The translations under genes were made by a program, and so were the position numbers. Below, piece by piece: positions 54,790 through 64,000 of a DNA stretch of 64,000 bases. Positions within the stretch are counted from its first letter, which is position 1. Each line of letters begins with the position of its first letter. Source of the DNA: Roseiarcus sp963753135 (GTDB lineage: Bacteria; Pseudomonadota; Alphaproteobacteria; Rhizobiales; Beijerinckiaceae). The notes beneath the pieces are model-generated. The model made no database searches, had not been told where the DNA came from, and worked only from the letters and a program-made list of their open reading frames with translations. The stretch spans positions 91,902 through 155,901 of the forward strand of contig CAVWBA010000013.1 of assembly GCA_963753135.1 (NCBI GenBank). Direction: 5' to 3'.

Positions 54790-55935
54790 GTGGATCAAAT
54801 CTGACATTTGAATCCGATCAGGGATTCCGACCGGACTTGGGGCGTGCGAGTTTGGGGGATGCGAGCTGGCGTCACCCTTTCCGTCTCATCGGCTGACCTC
54901 GATCGGCTCCGCGCGCTGGTCAGCGACCGGAACGCCCCGCAGAAGCACGTCTGGCGAGCACGGATCGTCATGCTGACCGCGGAAGGGGTCGGCACGAGCG
55001 CGATCATGCGCGAGACGAGCAAGTCCAAGACCTGCGTCTGGCGCTGGCAGGAACGCTTTGCCGACGAGGGCTTTGAAGGGCTGCTGCGCGACAAGACGAG
55101 GCCGTCGCGCATCCCGAAGCTTGATCCCGCTGTCGCCGAACGCGTCGTGACGCTGACGATGGAGCCGCCGGTGGCCGAAGCCACGCATTGGACGGGCGCA
55201 GCGATGGCGGAGGCAGCCGGCGTCAGCGTCTCTTCCGTGCAGCGCATCTGGCGCTCCCACGGACTTCAGCCACACCGCATCCGGCAGTTCAAGCTCTCCA
55301 AAGACCCCGCGTTCGTCGACAAGTTGCGCGACGTGGTCGGGCTCTATGTCGATCCGCCGGCGCACGCTGTTGTCCTTTCCGTCGACGAGAAGAGCCAGAT
55401 CCAGGCGCTCGACCGAACCCAGCCCGGCCTGCCGATGAAGAAGGGTCGGGCGGGAACGATGACTCATGATTACAAGCGCAATGGCACAACGACGCTGTTC
55501 GCCGCGATGAACGTTCTCGACGGCAAGGTGATCGGCCGCAACATGCAGCGCCATCGGCATCAGGAGTTCATCCGTTTCCTAAACGCCGTCGAGCGCGAGG
55601 TCCCCGCCGGCAAGACCGTCCATGCGATCCTCGACAACTACGCCGCCCACAAGCACCCCGAGGTTCGAAAATGGCTGGCGCGCCATCCGCGCTGGACATT
55701 CCACTTCACGCCGACCTCGGCCTCCTGGCTCAACGCCGTCGAGGGCTTCTTCGCGACCCTCACCAAGCGCCGCCTCAAGCGCGGCGTCTTCCAATCCGTG
55801 GTTGATCTGCAGGCCGCCATCAACCGCTTCCTCGATGATCACAACGCCAAGTCAAAGCCCTTCCAATGGGTCGCTGACCCCGAAAAAATCATCCAAGCCG
55901 TCAGACGAGGGCACCAAGCGTTAGATTCAATCGAC
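54790..55935 (+). mobile_element. IS630-family insertion sequence
   Basis: A 1146-bp element flanked by TA on both sides (54788-54789 and 55936-55937), in the sequence context CCTAGT and ACTAGC. The terminal inverted repeats are GTGGATCAAATCTGAC on the left and GTCGATTGAATCTAAC (reverse complement of the right end), 16 bp with 4 mismatches. TA target choice and duplication are typical of IS630/Tc1-mariner elements. It is inserted within an MFS gene. Confidence 0.9.
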
Positions 55936-55938
55936 TAG
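54859..55938 (+). CDS. IS630-family transposase
   Basis: DDE transposase of 359 residues from the ATG at 54859; an in-frame TTG at 54808 would add 17 residues. The N-terminal helix-turn-helix pair is in TSAIMRETSKSKTCVWRWQERF and AAGVSVSSVQRIWRSHGL. The catalytic triad is in VLSVDEKSQIQALDR, AILDNYAAHKHPEV and TSASWLNAVEGFFATLTKR. The stop codon TAG at 55936-55938 is formed by the duplicated target TA and the next flanking G, so it lies outside the element proper. The gene is intact. Confidence 0.92.
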   Translation: MRAGVTLSVSSADLDRLRALVSDRNAPQKHVWRARIVMLTAEGVGTSAIMRETSKSKTCVWRWQERFADEGFEGLLRDKTRPSRIPKLDPAVAERVVTLTMEPPVAEATHWTGAAMAEAAGVSVSSVQRIWRSHGLQPHRIRQFKLSKDPAFVDKLRDVVGLYVDPPAHAVVLSVDEKSQIQALDRTQPGLPMKKGRAGTMTHDYKRNGTTTLFAAMNVLDGKVIGRNMQRHRHQEFIRFLNAVEREVPAGKTVHAILDNYAAHKHPEVRKWLARHPRWTFHFTPTSASWLNAVEGFFATLTKRRLKRGVFQSVVDLQAAINRFLDDHNAKSKPFQWVADPEKIIQAVRRGHQALDSID

Positions 55939-56977
55939 CGACCTTTGTGGTGGCAAACCTCGGCACCGCGCTGGCCCCGACCTATGCCTTTGCACTGGCT
56001 ACCCGGGTCCTGGCAGGCCTTGGCGCAGCGATGTTCGCGCCGACTGCAACCGGCGCTGCAGCCACAATGGTTCCACCAGAGAAGCGCGGCTTCGCTCTCG
56101 CGGTTGTAATCACCGGCTTGACCACGTCCACCGCCCTTGGAACGCCAGTAGGCGCGGTCATCGGCGGCCTAGGCGATTGGCGCTGGACGATGGTGTTCGT
56201 TTCGGCGCTCGCGGGCGCCTCGGGGCTCGGGGTGTGGGCGCTGCTGTCGCATATTGCGCTGCCGCCGGCGATCGCCTGGCGGCGCGAGTGGCGCCTATTC
56301 GCGACCCGAGGGTTGCGCTCACGCTGCTCACAGGCCTCGTGTACCAGGCCGGCCATTTCGCCTGCTACACTTACTTTACTGTCGTGTTCGACCGCGTGCT
56401 CCAACACAACACGATGTTGATCAGCGCACTCCTCGTGCTCTGGGGAGCAAGCGGTATGGTCGCCAACCTGATTACCGGGCGCCTCTCCGACTCGATCGGC
56501 AATCGGAAGGTCATCGTCGCCTTGCTGGTCATGCTTGCTCTCGTCTTGGCCTGGCTTCCCTTCGCCAGCGCGAACCTCTGGACGACCGCAATTGCCGTCG
56601 CCATCTGGGGCGCAGTCGCTTGGGGGCTGCTGGCTCCCCAACAACACCGGCTGGTAGCCGTTGCGCCGCATTCGGTGCCAGTTGTCCTCGGCCTGAACAC
56701 CTCCGGCAGCTACCTGGGCTTCACCGCCGCTGGCATTGTCGGTGCGTTGGCGCTTCCAGTAGTGGGTGCGCACAATCTCGGCTACATCGGCGCGGCCTTT
56801 ACGGTCGTCGCGCTGGGGATCGCCGAGTTAGCGACACTCAAGATTAACAGCGCCAACGGAACAGACCAGTATTCCAGAGGAGAAATGAAACATGCTGCCG
56901 ACAAACACCGCAGCGACGCCTCCAGCTCGAGCTGGACGCGGACGTCGTCCTGGGCCAAGGAGAGCAAATCCGCGTAG

Positions 56978-57754
56978 AGCGGGGGATTCGTCGTTTTCGG
57001 TGAGCCGGATGGCGAGGCCGGTCTTGCCGGCTGTCTCCCACTGCGCCGCAAGCACGACGCCGATGCGTCGGCATGACCGCTTCGCGTCGACCCACCAGAT
57101 TCAATCGCTCACGACGAATGTCCGCTGCGACGGAACCGTGCCGTGTGACCACCATTCAACCAACGTCCCCCATTTGCCCGCGATCGTCCGAAGCCGCCGG
57201 TCTGCTTCCGGCCAGTTGGAGTACATGCTGCGTGCTACGGCCGATTAGCGCAAATTGTCGCCAATCAAATGAGGTCGCGCGGCTTCCGCAAACGGACGTA
57301 CGATTGAAGGATGTCTATGGCAGCGTCGTGTGGATCGGGGTCGTTCGAAGGCAAGCTACGGACGATGGCAATGCGGAATATCAGTCATTCCCCTGATGGC
57401 TTCGCAAGCACTCAAATTTGCCCGCACCAAAGGCAAAATTCCTACAGAAGTTTAATCCATGCAGCCCGACTAAGATCGAGGCGTCTCTTAAAACCTGGAT
57501 CTGTCAAGAGATTGGCAAAAGCACCGCTGGAGTTCGAATGGCGCACCTTCCGTCTCTTCAGGCGGCCCGCTCGCCGGCGACACGAAAATCCGTACGGACG
57601 TGGTATGGTCTCGGTGTTATTTTCGCATCTCGTTGAAATCGAATTCGACAAATGTTCTATTTGGCTCCTGATGAATGTAACGCACTAGCTACGAAGCAGG
57701 TTGGCACTAGATTTCGCTCCTAACTTTTTTGTTGCGCTCGCTGGGGAGGAAAAC
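56978..57754. other. Intergenic region, no recognised gene
   Basis: 777 bases between the MFS gene and the cyclase. Several short frames overlap on both strands with no family resemblance. A minus-strand frame near 57120-57240 (reading YSNWPEADRRLRTIAGKWGT) looks somewhat protein-like but has no clear start or homology I recognise. The part from about 57400 is AT-richer, which fits a promoter region for the gene at 57755. Confidence 0.45.
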
Positions 57755-60700
57755 ATGTCCCCGAATGCAGACTTAGCCTCTTGGCTAGAAGCGATCGGTC
57801 TTAGCAAGCACCTTGAGCTGTTTCGGGAACACAGCCTCGATCTTGACGTCGTGCTTGACCTAACCGAAAAAGATCTTTTGGTGCTTGGGCTGCCGCTCGG
57901 CGATCGAAAACGCTTTCTTCGCAAGTCGGCGGCCCTCGACACGCGTAGGGCGATTCAGCCCTCGCCCGGGTCTGCCAATGAAAGACTAGACACCGCTCCC
58001 GAGCGAAGACGGCTGACAATACTGTTTTGCGACCTCGTCGACTCGACGGTCCTCGCGAGCCGTCTTGATCCCGAAGAGTTTGGCTCGATCATGGGCCGGT
58101 ATTTACGAATCGTGGAAGGCATCGTCCAACGGTACGGAGGATATATCGACCGGCTCGTCGGCGACGGCATGCTTGTCTACTTCGGCTGGCCCGTCGCCAA
58201 CGAGGATCAGGTCGAGAGAGCCGCAGCGGCGGGACTGGAAATCATCCAAGACGTGGGGGGATTGGAGGTCGGCGCTGGCGCGTATCTGAACTGCCGGGTC
58301 GGCATTGCGACAGGAGATGTGGTTGTCGGCGAGATCTTCGGTGCAAAAAGGCGTTGGGAGACTGTCGTGGGGTCAACACCCAATCTCGCCGCACGACTTC
58401 AATCGGCCGCGCCATCCCAAGCGGTGCTCGTCGATGCTGCGACATGTGACGGTCTAAAGGCGGGCTTCCTGTTGGAAGAGTTGCCACTGCTGACCCTAAA
58501 GGGTTTCTCGGACCCGGTCCACGCGTGGCGCGTTCTGGAGCCGCGCCGTCACCAGAGCCGCTTCTCCGCCCGCGGCATCGCAGGGCAGCCGATCGTCGGC
58601 CGCGATGGAGAGCTCGCCGTCCTGTTCGAGGCCTGGCGGCGCGCCGAAAAAGGCAATGGACAGGTTATGCTGGTAAGCGGGGAGCCCGGAATTGGAAAAT
58701 CCCGGGTGCTCGAGACGCTGGTTGAGAAGCTCCATCCTGTCGCGGACGCGTGCCTCCGGTATCAATGCGACCCTCTTCATGCCGACACACCGCTTCATCC
58801 CATCCTGCAACAGATGTCCCGAGCTTTCGGACTCGAAACGGCGATCGGACCCGATGAGCGGCGAAAGAAAATCGTAGGCTCCGCCGGCCCTCTGTTCCCA
58901 GAGGATGCCGAGATGATCGACCGCTTTGCGGTTCTCTTTGCTGCCCACAAAGCCGATGTCGAGTTCGTGGAGTTGCCTGCCGCTCGACGACAGCGCACTC
59001 TCGACGGTTTGATTGAGTTCGTTGTGCGTCGAGCCCGACTGCAACCACTCATCGCCCTCGTTGAAGACATTCAATGGGCGGACCCGACAACAGACCATCT
59101 GCTCCACCTCATGGTTCGGCGCCTTGTCAACGTACCGATCCTGCTGGCCATCACGAGCCGTCAGCCGTTCGCGGCTGATTGGTCTGTCGGCCCGCACGTA
59201 TCAAGGCTCGCGTTGGAGCGATTGGATCGAGACGCAAGCGCAACTCTGGTTCGCCATGCCACCTCCGCCCCCCTGGAGGAATCCACGATTCTGAGGATCG
59301 CGGATTCCGCAGATGGGATTCCCCTTTTTCTTGAGGAGATGACGAAATACGTTGTCGAACAACGCGCCTGGGCCTCGGTTCCCGCCGAAAGGTTTGGCGC
59401 GCGGAGCGCGGTCGCTCTGCCGACGACCTTGCAGGCGAGCCTCAACAGCCGGCTGGACCTTCTGGGCTCGGCCAAAAGAACCGCGCAGGTCGGAGCCGTC
59501 ATCGGCCGAGAGTTCTCCGCCTCTTTGCTGGGGGAGGTTGTGGGGCGTCCAACGGAGGAGGTGGGTCTCGACATTGAACGGCTGGTCGCGTCGGGACTTG
59601 TGGCGCGGCGCAATGATGCGCCAGAGCCAGGCTTGCGATACCGGCACGCCCTCATGCATGAAGCCGCCTACAGCGGCCTACTGCTTTCGGATCGCAAACG
59701 ACTGCATGGTCTCGTCCTCGACGCCTACGAGAAGCGTTTCGCGCATCCAGGCGCGGATTTGGTCCAGATCTTCGCGCAACACGCGATCCAATCGGAGCGG
59801 TGGGATAAGGCGGCTCACTACCTTAGCTTGGCTTATTCCAGCGCCGTAGGCCGCTCAGCGAATCGTGAGGCGATCAGCCTCTTCAACCGCGCCATCGAGG
59901 CGACCAGCAAGCTGCCGCCAGAATTCGGCGTACCGCGAGCAATCGACCTGCGTCTGGCGGCTTTCACCGCATTCCATACTCTTGGCGAGAACGACAAGCT
60001 TGTCGAACTCATCAGCGAAGCGGTGCGGCTGGCGGAGTTGATAGGCGATCGGAGGCGACGCGCCGCTGCCTCGACGCAGACGGCCTTCGCTTTATGGATG
60101 GAGGGTCGACACCGCGAAGCTCAAGATCGGGCCGAGGCGGCGTTGGCCCTAGCGCAGCTTCCAAAGGATTTCTCGATCGTCGTTTCGGTTCTCTTCAATC
60201 TCGCAAATATCCGCCACGCGCAGGGCGATATTGAACAAGCCGTGGATCTACACCGGCGCGTGTTGTCGATGCTGCAGGGCGGCTTGGAGAACAAACAACT
60301 CGGATGGCCGGCGGCGCCGAGCGCCTTCGCCAGAGCCTTTGCAAGCTGGTGTCTCGTTGAGCTTGGAGAATTTTCTCAAGCTGAGGTCCTGCTTAGGGAG
60401 ACTGAGAGTTACCCGGACCCGACGGAACCTCATGGGCGGGTCATGATCGAGACCGGGCGCGGAAACCTCCTTGCGCGACTCGGCCACTTTGATCGCGCCG
60501 TCGACATACTCGGCGCCGCGCTTGACCTCTGCCGAAAAGGGGAGGTGCTGACGATGAACCCGATTGTATCAGCCTGGCTCGGGCATGCCCTCTGCGGAGC
60601 AGGGCGCGCCAACGATGCCTTACCCGTGCTCGTCGGCGCGGTCGAGCGAGAAAGTTACAAGTTCGGGGGCAGGTACACCTGGATTCACCTGCGACTCGCT

Positions 60701-61081
60701 CTCGCCGAAGCCTATCGATTGACGGGTCAAACGGCGCACGCCGCGAGTGAGGCTGAGATCGCTCGTCGCATCGCGGACGATTGCGGCGAGGTCGTCCATC
60801 GCGCCTTTGCGATCTTCGAGCAGGGAAGACAGGCAATGGTTCGCGGCGACGCCGGCCTTGCGCTGCGACATGCTGAGGACGCGCTCGTTGAGGCGCGCTT
60901 ACGCTCGCTGCGCCCGTTCGTCGCGGAATGTTTGTACCTGAAAGCGAAAGCTCACGAGATCCAAAGCGAGTCCGACGCCGCCTCGTCGGCGCTGGGCGAG
61001 GCGCGCAGGATCTTTTCGGAACTGGGACTTGACGAGCAGCTATTCCGGTCGGTTTCGGTCATGTCGGCTCAAAGCGCATGA
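57755..61081 (+). CDS. SAM-adenylate/guanylate cyclase-AAA ATPase-TPR signalling protein
   Basis: A 1108-residue cytosolic protein. A SAM domain (residues about 5-65, LASWLEAIGLSKHLELFRE) is followed by a class III cyclase domain (about 85-255) with FCDLVDS near residue 91 carrying the metal Asp, VGDGMLVYFGWP and TVVGSTPNLAARLQ. A STAND/AAA-type ATPase domain begins at GQPIVGRDGELAVL, with Walker A GEPGIGKSR near residue 309 and LIALVEDIQWADP. The C-terminal 450 residues are TPR-like helical repeats. GGGGAGGAA precedes the ATG at 57755. It would make a cyclic nucleotide under control of an unknown signal. Its 3' end overlaps that of the opposite-strand P450 gene by 23 bases. Confidence 0.9.
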   Translation: MSPNADLASWLEAIGLSKHLELFREHSLDLDVVLDLTEKDLLVLGLPLGDRKRFLRKSAALDTRRAIQPSPGSANERLDTAPERRRLTILFCDLVDSTVLASRLDPEEFGSIMGRYLRIVEGIVQRYGGYIDRLVGDGMLVYFGWPVANEDQVERAAAAGLEIIQDVGGLEVGAGAYLNCRVGIATGDVVVGEIFGAKRRWETVVGSTPNLAARLQSAAPSQAVLVDAATCDGLKAGFLLEELPLLTLKGFSDPVHAWRVLEPRRHQSRFSARGIAGQPIVGRDGELAVLFEAWRRAEKGNGQVMLVSGEPGIGKSRVLETLVEKLHPVADACLRYQCDPLHADTPLHPILQQMSRAFGLETAIGPDERRKKIVGSAGPLFPEDAEMIDRFAVLFAAHKADVEFVELPAARRQRTLDGLIEFVVRRARLQPLIALVEDIQWADPTTDHLLHLMVRRLVNVPILLAITSRQPFAADWSVGPHVSRLALERLDRDASATLVRHATSAPLEESTILRIADSADGIPLFLEEMTKYVVEQRAWASVPAERFGARSAVALPTTLQASLNSRLDLLGSAKRTAQVGAVIGREFSASLLGEVVGRPTEEVGLDIERLVASGLVARRNDAPEPGLRYRHALMHEAAYSGLLLSDRKRLHGLVLDAYEKRFAHPGADLVQIFAQHAIQSERWDKAAHYLSLAYSSAVGRSANREAISLFNRAIEATSKLPPEFGVPRAIDLRLAAFTAFHTLGENDKLVELISEAVRLAELIGDRRRRAAASTQTAFALWMEGRHREAQDRAEAALALAQLPKDFSIVVSVLFNLANIRHAQGDIEQAVDLHRRVLSMLQGGLENKQLGWPAAPSAFARAFASWCLVELGEFSQAEVLLRETESYPDPTEPHGRVMIETGRGNLLARLGHFDRAVDILGAALDLCRKGEVLTMNPIVSAWLGHALCGAGRANDALPVLVGAVERESYKFGGRYTWIHLRLALAEAYRLTGQTAHAASEAEIARRIADDCGEVVHRAFAIFEQGRQAMVRGDAGLALRHAEDALVEARLRSLRPFVAECLYLKAKAHEIQSESDAASSALGEARRIFSELGLDEQLFRSVSVMSAQSA

Positions 61082-62533
61082 CCAGACTATCCGCGAGAGT
61101 CGGATAGGTTTGCTTGAGGACCCCTTCCGGACCCGCGGCGCGGCGAAGTCCTGGGAGGCTGGCCAGATTAAGAAAGAGCGCGCGCAACATGGGTAGAGCG
61201 ATGCGATAGGCGATCGGATCGTCGATCCGTTGCCCCGCGCAAGTGTGGCAACCAGCGCCAAAGTGTAGGTAACTGTCGAGAGGACGATCGAAGCGGATCT
61301 CTTCGGGATTGGGAAACGCGCGTTGGTCGACCATCGCAGCGGCAGGTACAAGAATGACGTCTGTGCCCTTCGGAACGGAACAGTCGCCGATCATGGCGTC
61401 TGCTTCGCAGACGCGGAAGGAAATCGGCCCCATCGGTTTGAATCTCAGGATTTCGAATATGAGGCGGTCCAGAATGTCCGTATGCTCCGCGCTCGGCTCC
61501 TGGAGTATGTGCATTAGCTCTTCGAACGACCGGTCCCTCGATGGGCTCATCACCCGGCAAAGCGCCAGCCGCACGATCTCCTTGTTGTCGAGCAGATAGT
61601 CGAAAAGATTGGCGAGCGCGGCGTTCACAGTTTCCACGGAGCCGGCAGCAAATTCCGCCAGGATCAGCTGGATCTCCGGCCGAAACTCGGATCTTGCGCC
61701 GATCTCTGAACCTTGACGAGCGCTTGCAGAAGGTTGCCTGGAGGGGCCGCCGAGACTTGGCTTTGCGCTTCGAAGACGAGGGAATCGATCTGCCGCAGGA
61801 ACTCGCGGGTCGCGCGTTCCGCTGCCTCCACAATCTCGCCGGCGTTGACTACGTTGACGAAGATTTGCAGGAAGGACAACCGGGTCCACGCCTGCATCGC
61901 GGCGATCGGTTTGGCGTAGTCTTCGATCGGCGGCAGGGTCCTCAGCCAATCGTCGGGAATATCCGTCATGTCGACGCGGCCGAAGAGAGATGCCACGCCG
62001 GTTGCCGAAACGTAGTCCGGGCCGTGCACGCCAAACAGGGCGTCCGCACACAGGATCGGGACGACATGGCCAAAGTCCTTCACCACGTCGAGGCGGCCTA
62101 GCGGGGCGACCCGTTGCAGGGCCGCTTTAACGAAACCGTCGGCGATTTCGAAGACTGGGGGCGGCTTGAGAAGCGCCAGCGCATCATGGAGAAGCTTAAG
62201 CCTCCGGATGCGTTCGGGGTCGTCGCAGGCCATGCTGATCAAAAGAGGCTGCCCGCCGGTGATCTCGAGCGCTCTTTGACCGAGACTCCGGGTCGAATAG
62301 GTCGCGCCGTCCTGCAGGACCTGCTTCACATAATCGTACCGGCCGACGAGAACCGAATTGATGGGCATGTCGGGGCCGTTAGGGAAGAGTTGCGTGACGA
62401 TCGGCGGCAGCCGCTTACAGCCCGGTTCCCCTTCCGCCAACAGAATTTTCCGCACGCGATAAGTTGCTTCGAATTGTCGGTCTGGGCGGGCTGAATAGAT
62501 CCAATGGCGTCTTGCGGCAACGGAGCGTCAGTG
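61059..62533 (-). CDS. Cytochrome P450, frameshifted, apparently fused to the upstream DyP peroxidase
   Basis: Haem-thiolate monooxygenase domain. The C-terminal frame (61059-about 61690) has the haem motif FGAGCHTCAG (matching FxxGxHxCxG), the ExxR motif in FEILRFKP and the I-helix AEFAAGSVETV. The N-terminal frame (61664-62455 and open back to 62533) has KILLAEGEPGCKRLPPIVTQ to LLQALVKVQRSAQDPSF. One base is missing in the AAA run at 61683-61685; restoring it joins DPSF to RPEIQLILAEF. Upstream of the GTG at 62455 the same frame continues RHWIYSARPDRQFEATYRVR without an ATG until a stop at about 62533, overlapping the DyP tail, which suggests the two domains were one polypeptide. Redox partners are not in the window. 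Confidence 0.82.
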
Positions 62534-64000
62534 TCGTTCTCTATCGGGAAGGCGTCGCCGTTGTGCAATCCGGCAAGCGCGGAAACGCTCGGTATGAAGA
62601 AGTAGTCTCCCCCGCGCATGGTGACGAAGCGAGGGAGTCCGGTGACGGGGCCGAACCTATCGGTCGGCTGAAATGCGTCTTCGAGGCGCCCGCTGTGGTC
62701 GCCGAGGAGCGGGTCCAGTTTGGCCCCGGCCTGCCCTTCGAGTTCCTCGCGGCCAAGCCAACTTGTGAGGACGAACTCAAACTGGCGGTCCAGCCGCGCC
62801 TGCATGGACACGAAGATGAGGCCCCGGGGACATTCATCGTCGAGGGAGTTCGCCGGCAGCAGCGGTCCCCCGTAAGATATGCCGCGTCGAAATAGGCGAT
62901 GCCGGCGCGCTTGGTCGCGGTCGTTGGTGTCGCGAGGATTTGCCCGACGAATATGCGCGCCGATCGGGCACCGCCGACCGAAAGGATCGTCGCGTTGGTA
63001 ACGAAAATCGTTGATACCGCGGTAATACGGTCCAAGCTGCTCCGGGCCTTCTGGAAACTTGACCAGCGAAGAACCGTCGGGCCATCGCCCGACCATCTGC
63101 GGACCTAGCGGGGCTTGCGACTCCTGTTCATGCCGTTTGAGAAAATTGCGAAAGCCGACGACGTCCTGTTCGAGCTTCCGCAGCGCCATGTAGGTGCCAT
63201 TCGTCCTCAATGCGCTGTTGGCGGGCAGGTGCTGGACACGGCCATCCTCGTCCAAATGGCCGAGCAGGATCTCGCCTGTCGCAACCGGGGCCCAGCTGCC
63301 GTCGTCTCTTGGCGTGCCCCCGCCCGGGGGCGGCGGATCCAGCTCTAGATTGGCATAGGGCTGGCTCACGCCGTCGCGATATCCAAAATGTTCAACGCGA
63401 TACGGCTTGCCCTCGCCTTCTTGCGCATAGTTCGCCATTCCGAATTCGACATGAAGCACCTCGGCGCCCGCGACCGTCTTCGGCGCGTCGTCCTGGGCCG
63501 GCTTCGAACCCTCCTCATTCCCGCCGCCGCGTCGCGTTTTCGGAGCCGGACAAGGAGGAAACCAGGCCAAAGGGAAAACGGCCTTGGCCTGATCAATACG
63601 CTTCTCGTATTCGGCCAGAATGTCGTCCGCGCGGCGCGACGACAGTCTGAAATTGAGCCATATCACGCCATCGACCTGGGACGATCCCAGGTAGCCGTTC
63701 CATTTTTCGGGAGCCGCATCGCCCTTGTCCCCCAATATGGCCGCCCGCGCAGCCATGCCGTCGCGAAAGTCCTGCGGAAATGTTGCCAGGGTGTCCGGGT
63801 CGACGCCCAATTTTGTCAGCCCTGCAAAGGTGAAGGCGATGTTCGAGAGGCTCCCAACCAGGGCCCGACTGGCAAGGTCAGACTGCTGAGCCTTGGCAGC
63901 CTGTCTGGACTTCAGGACGTGTCGCCGGTCCGATCCCTCCTTCTCAATTCGCCAGGCTTCGGTTTTGAAGCGCGTCCCGTCACCCAGATTTGAGAATGAG
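62326..64000 (-). CDS. DyP-type haem peroxidase, 5' end beyond window
   Basis: Dye-decolorizing peroxidase-family protein. The distal motif GYRDGVSQP (GxxDG) and the proximal histidine segment PIGAHIRRANPRD are present, as are RRGISYG and YFFIPSVSALAGLHNG near the domain end. The frame is open to the right edge (64000), so the N-terminus is missing; the visible start reads RFKTEAWRIEKEGSDRRHVL. After FPIENDTDAPLPQDA the frame drifts into a tail ending at 62326 that overlaps the P450 frame, consistent with one frameshift between about 62455 and 62533. The enzyme uses H2O2 to oxidise a substrate; what it does next to a P450 is unknown. No signal peptide can be judged. Confidence 0.85.
   Translation of the reverse strand, partial: SFSNLGDGTRFKTEAWRIEKEGSDRRHVLKSRQAAKAQQSDLASRALVGSLSNIAFTFAGLTKLGVDPDTLATFPQDFRDGMAARAAILGDKGDAAPEKWNGYLGSSQVDGVIWLNFRLSSRRADDILAEYEKRIDQAKAVFPLAWFPPCPAPKTRRGGGNEEGSKPAQDDAPKTVAGAEVLHVEFGMANYAQEGEGKPYRVEHFGYRDGVSQPYANLELDPPPPGGGTPRDDGSWAPVATGEILLGHLDEDGRVQHLPANSALRTNGTYMALRKLEQDVVGFRNFLKRHEQESQAPLGPQMVGRWPDGSSLVKFPEGPEQLGPYYRGINDFRYQRDDPFGRRCPIGAHIRRANPRDTNDRDQARRHRLFRRGISYGGPLLPANSLDDECPRGLIFVSMQARLDRQFEFVLTSWLGREELEGQAGAKLDPLLGDHSGRLEDAFQPTDRFGPVTGLPRFVTMRGGDYFFIPSVSALAGLHNGDAFPIENDTDAPLPQDAIGSIQPAQTDNSKQLIACGKFCWRKGNRAVSGCRRSSRNSSLTAPTCPSIRFSSAGTIM

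Larger units (their letters stand above)
54565..56977 (+). pseudogene. MFS transporter interrupted by IS630 insertion
   Basis: An arabinose-efflux/DHA1-type MFS gene in two parts, 54565-54789 and 55936-56977. AAAGGAG precedes the ATG at 54565. The first part reads MDRRLLALALGMFALGTDSF to RKTLLLSSL; after the insertion sequence the frame resumes as ATFVVANLGTALAPTYAFAL. Joining at the duplicated TA gives an uninterrupted LSSLATFVVAN. A further one-base deletion near 56275-56276 breaks ALPPAIA from LAARVAPIRDPRVALTLL. The rest encodes GRLSDSIGNRKVIV and later membrane helices. Such proteins export drugs or metabolites. The gene as present cannot make a full protein. Confidence 0.87.

Noticed and set aside
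57120..57240. Minus-strand coding stretch reading YSNWPEADRRLRTIAGKWGT
   Set aside because: Protein-like for about 40 codons but without a start, ribosome-binding site or family; kept only as a remark in the intergenic entry.

Overview
The window looks like a piece of an alphaproteobacterial chromosome, most likely a member of the Hyphomicrobiales. The DNA is GC-rich with strong G/C third-position preference. The gene families (RbsABC-type sugar importers, Gfo/Idh/MocA and SDR dehydrogenases, HyuA/HyuB pairs, SAM-cyclase-ATPase proteins) are typical of soil and plant-associated members of that order. No rRNA, tRNA or CRISPR array was seen, so the assignment rests on gene content only.

Region 1 (1-35.4 kb) is a large catabolic supercluster. 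After a partial pckA on the minus strand come three separate ribose-type ABC importers within 16 kb: 2040-5261, 6248-10929 (with an ATPase-permease fusion) and 12243-16935. They are accompanied by three classical SDR dehydrogenases and by a run of pathway genes (ketopantoate-reductase-like, cupin, Gfo/Idh/MocA, zinc alcohol dehydrogenase, ABM-domain protein). A minus-strand operon (29018 down to 21818) encodes E1 alpha, E1 beta, E2 and E3 of a 2-oxoacid/acetoin-type dehydrogenase complex, with an M24 peptidase-fold protein and a CobW-type GTPase between E2 and E3. Divergent from it are a butanediol-dehydrogenase-like enzyme, a PRISE-like SDR, an unusual cytoplasmic protein joining a winged helix to a MalE-like solute-binding domain (probable regulator), a TIM-barrel isomerase and a second Gfo/Idh/MocA enzyme. 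Together these suggest uptake and oxidation of polyols or branched sugars feeding an acetoin-like cleavage step; the substrate is not known.

Region 2 (35.9-54.4 kb) is a block bounded by two nearly identical IS6-family elements in opposite orientation, the left one truncated. It holds a GntR-family regulator, a small zinc-ribbon protein, a branched-chain-amino-acid-type ABC importer (SBP, LivG, LivF, LivH, LivM), a class IV aminotransferase, HyuA-HyuB, a class III aminotransferase, a cyclase-family hydrolase and a second HyuA-HyuB pair. This reads as a mobile module for a cyclic amide or related nitrogen compound. The importer genes carry ten apparent single-base indels in 3.6 kb, while the downstream 11 kb is fully open.

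Region 3 (54.4-64 kb) contains an SDR 3' remnant, an MFS efflux-type gene split by an IS630-family insertion at a TA dinucleotide, a 1108-residue SAM-adenylate cyclase-AAA-TPR protein, and on the minus strand a DyP-type peroxidase that runs into a cytochrome P450, apparently one fused polypeptide interrupted by two frameshifts.

About sixteen apparent one-base indels occur in otherwise well conserved genes. They may be assembly errors or real gene decay; each is located in the entries.
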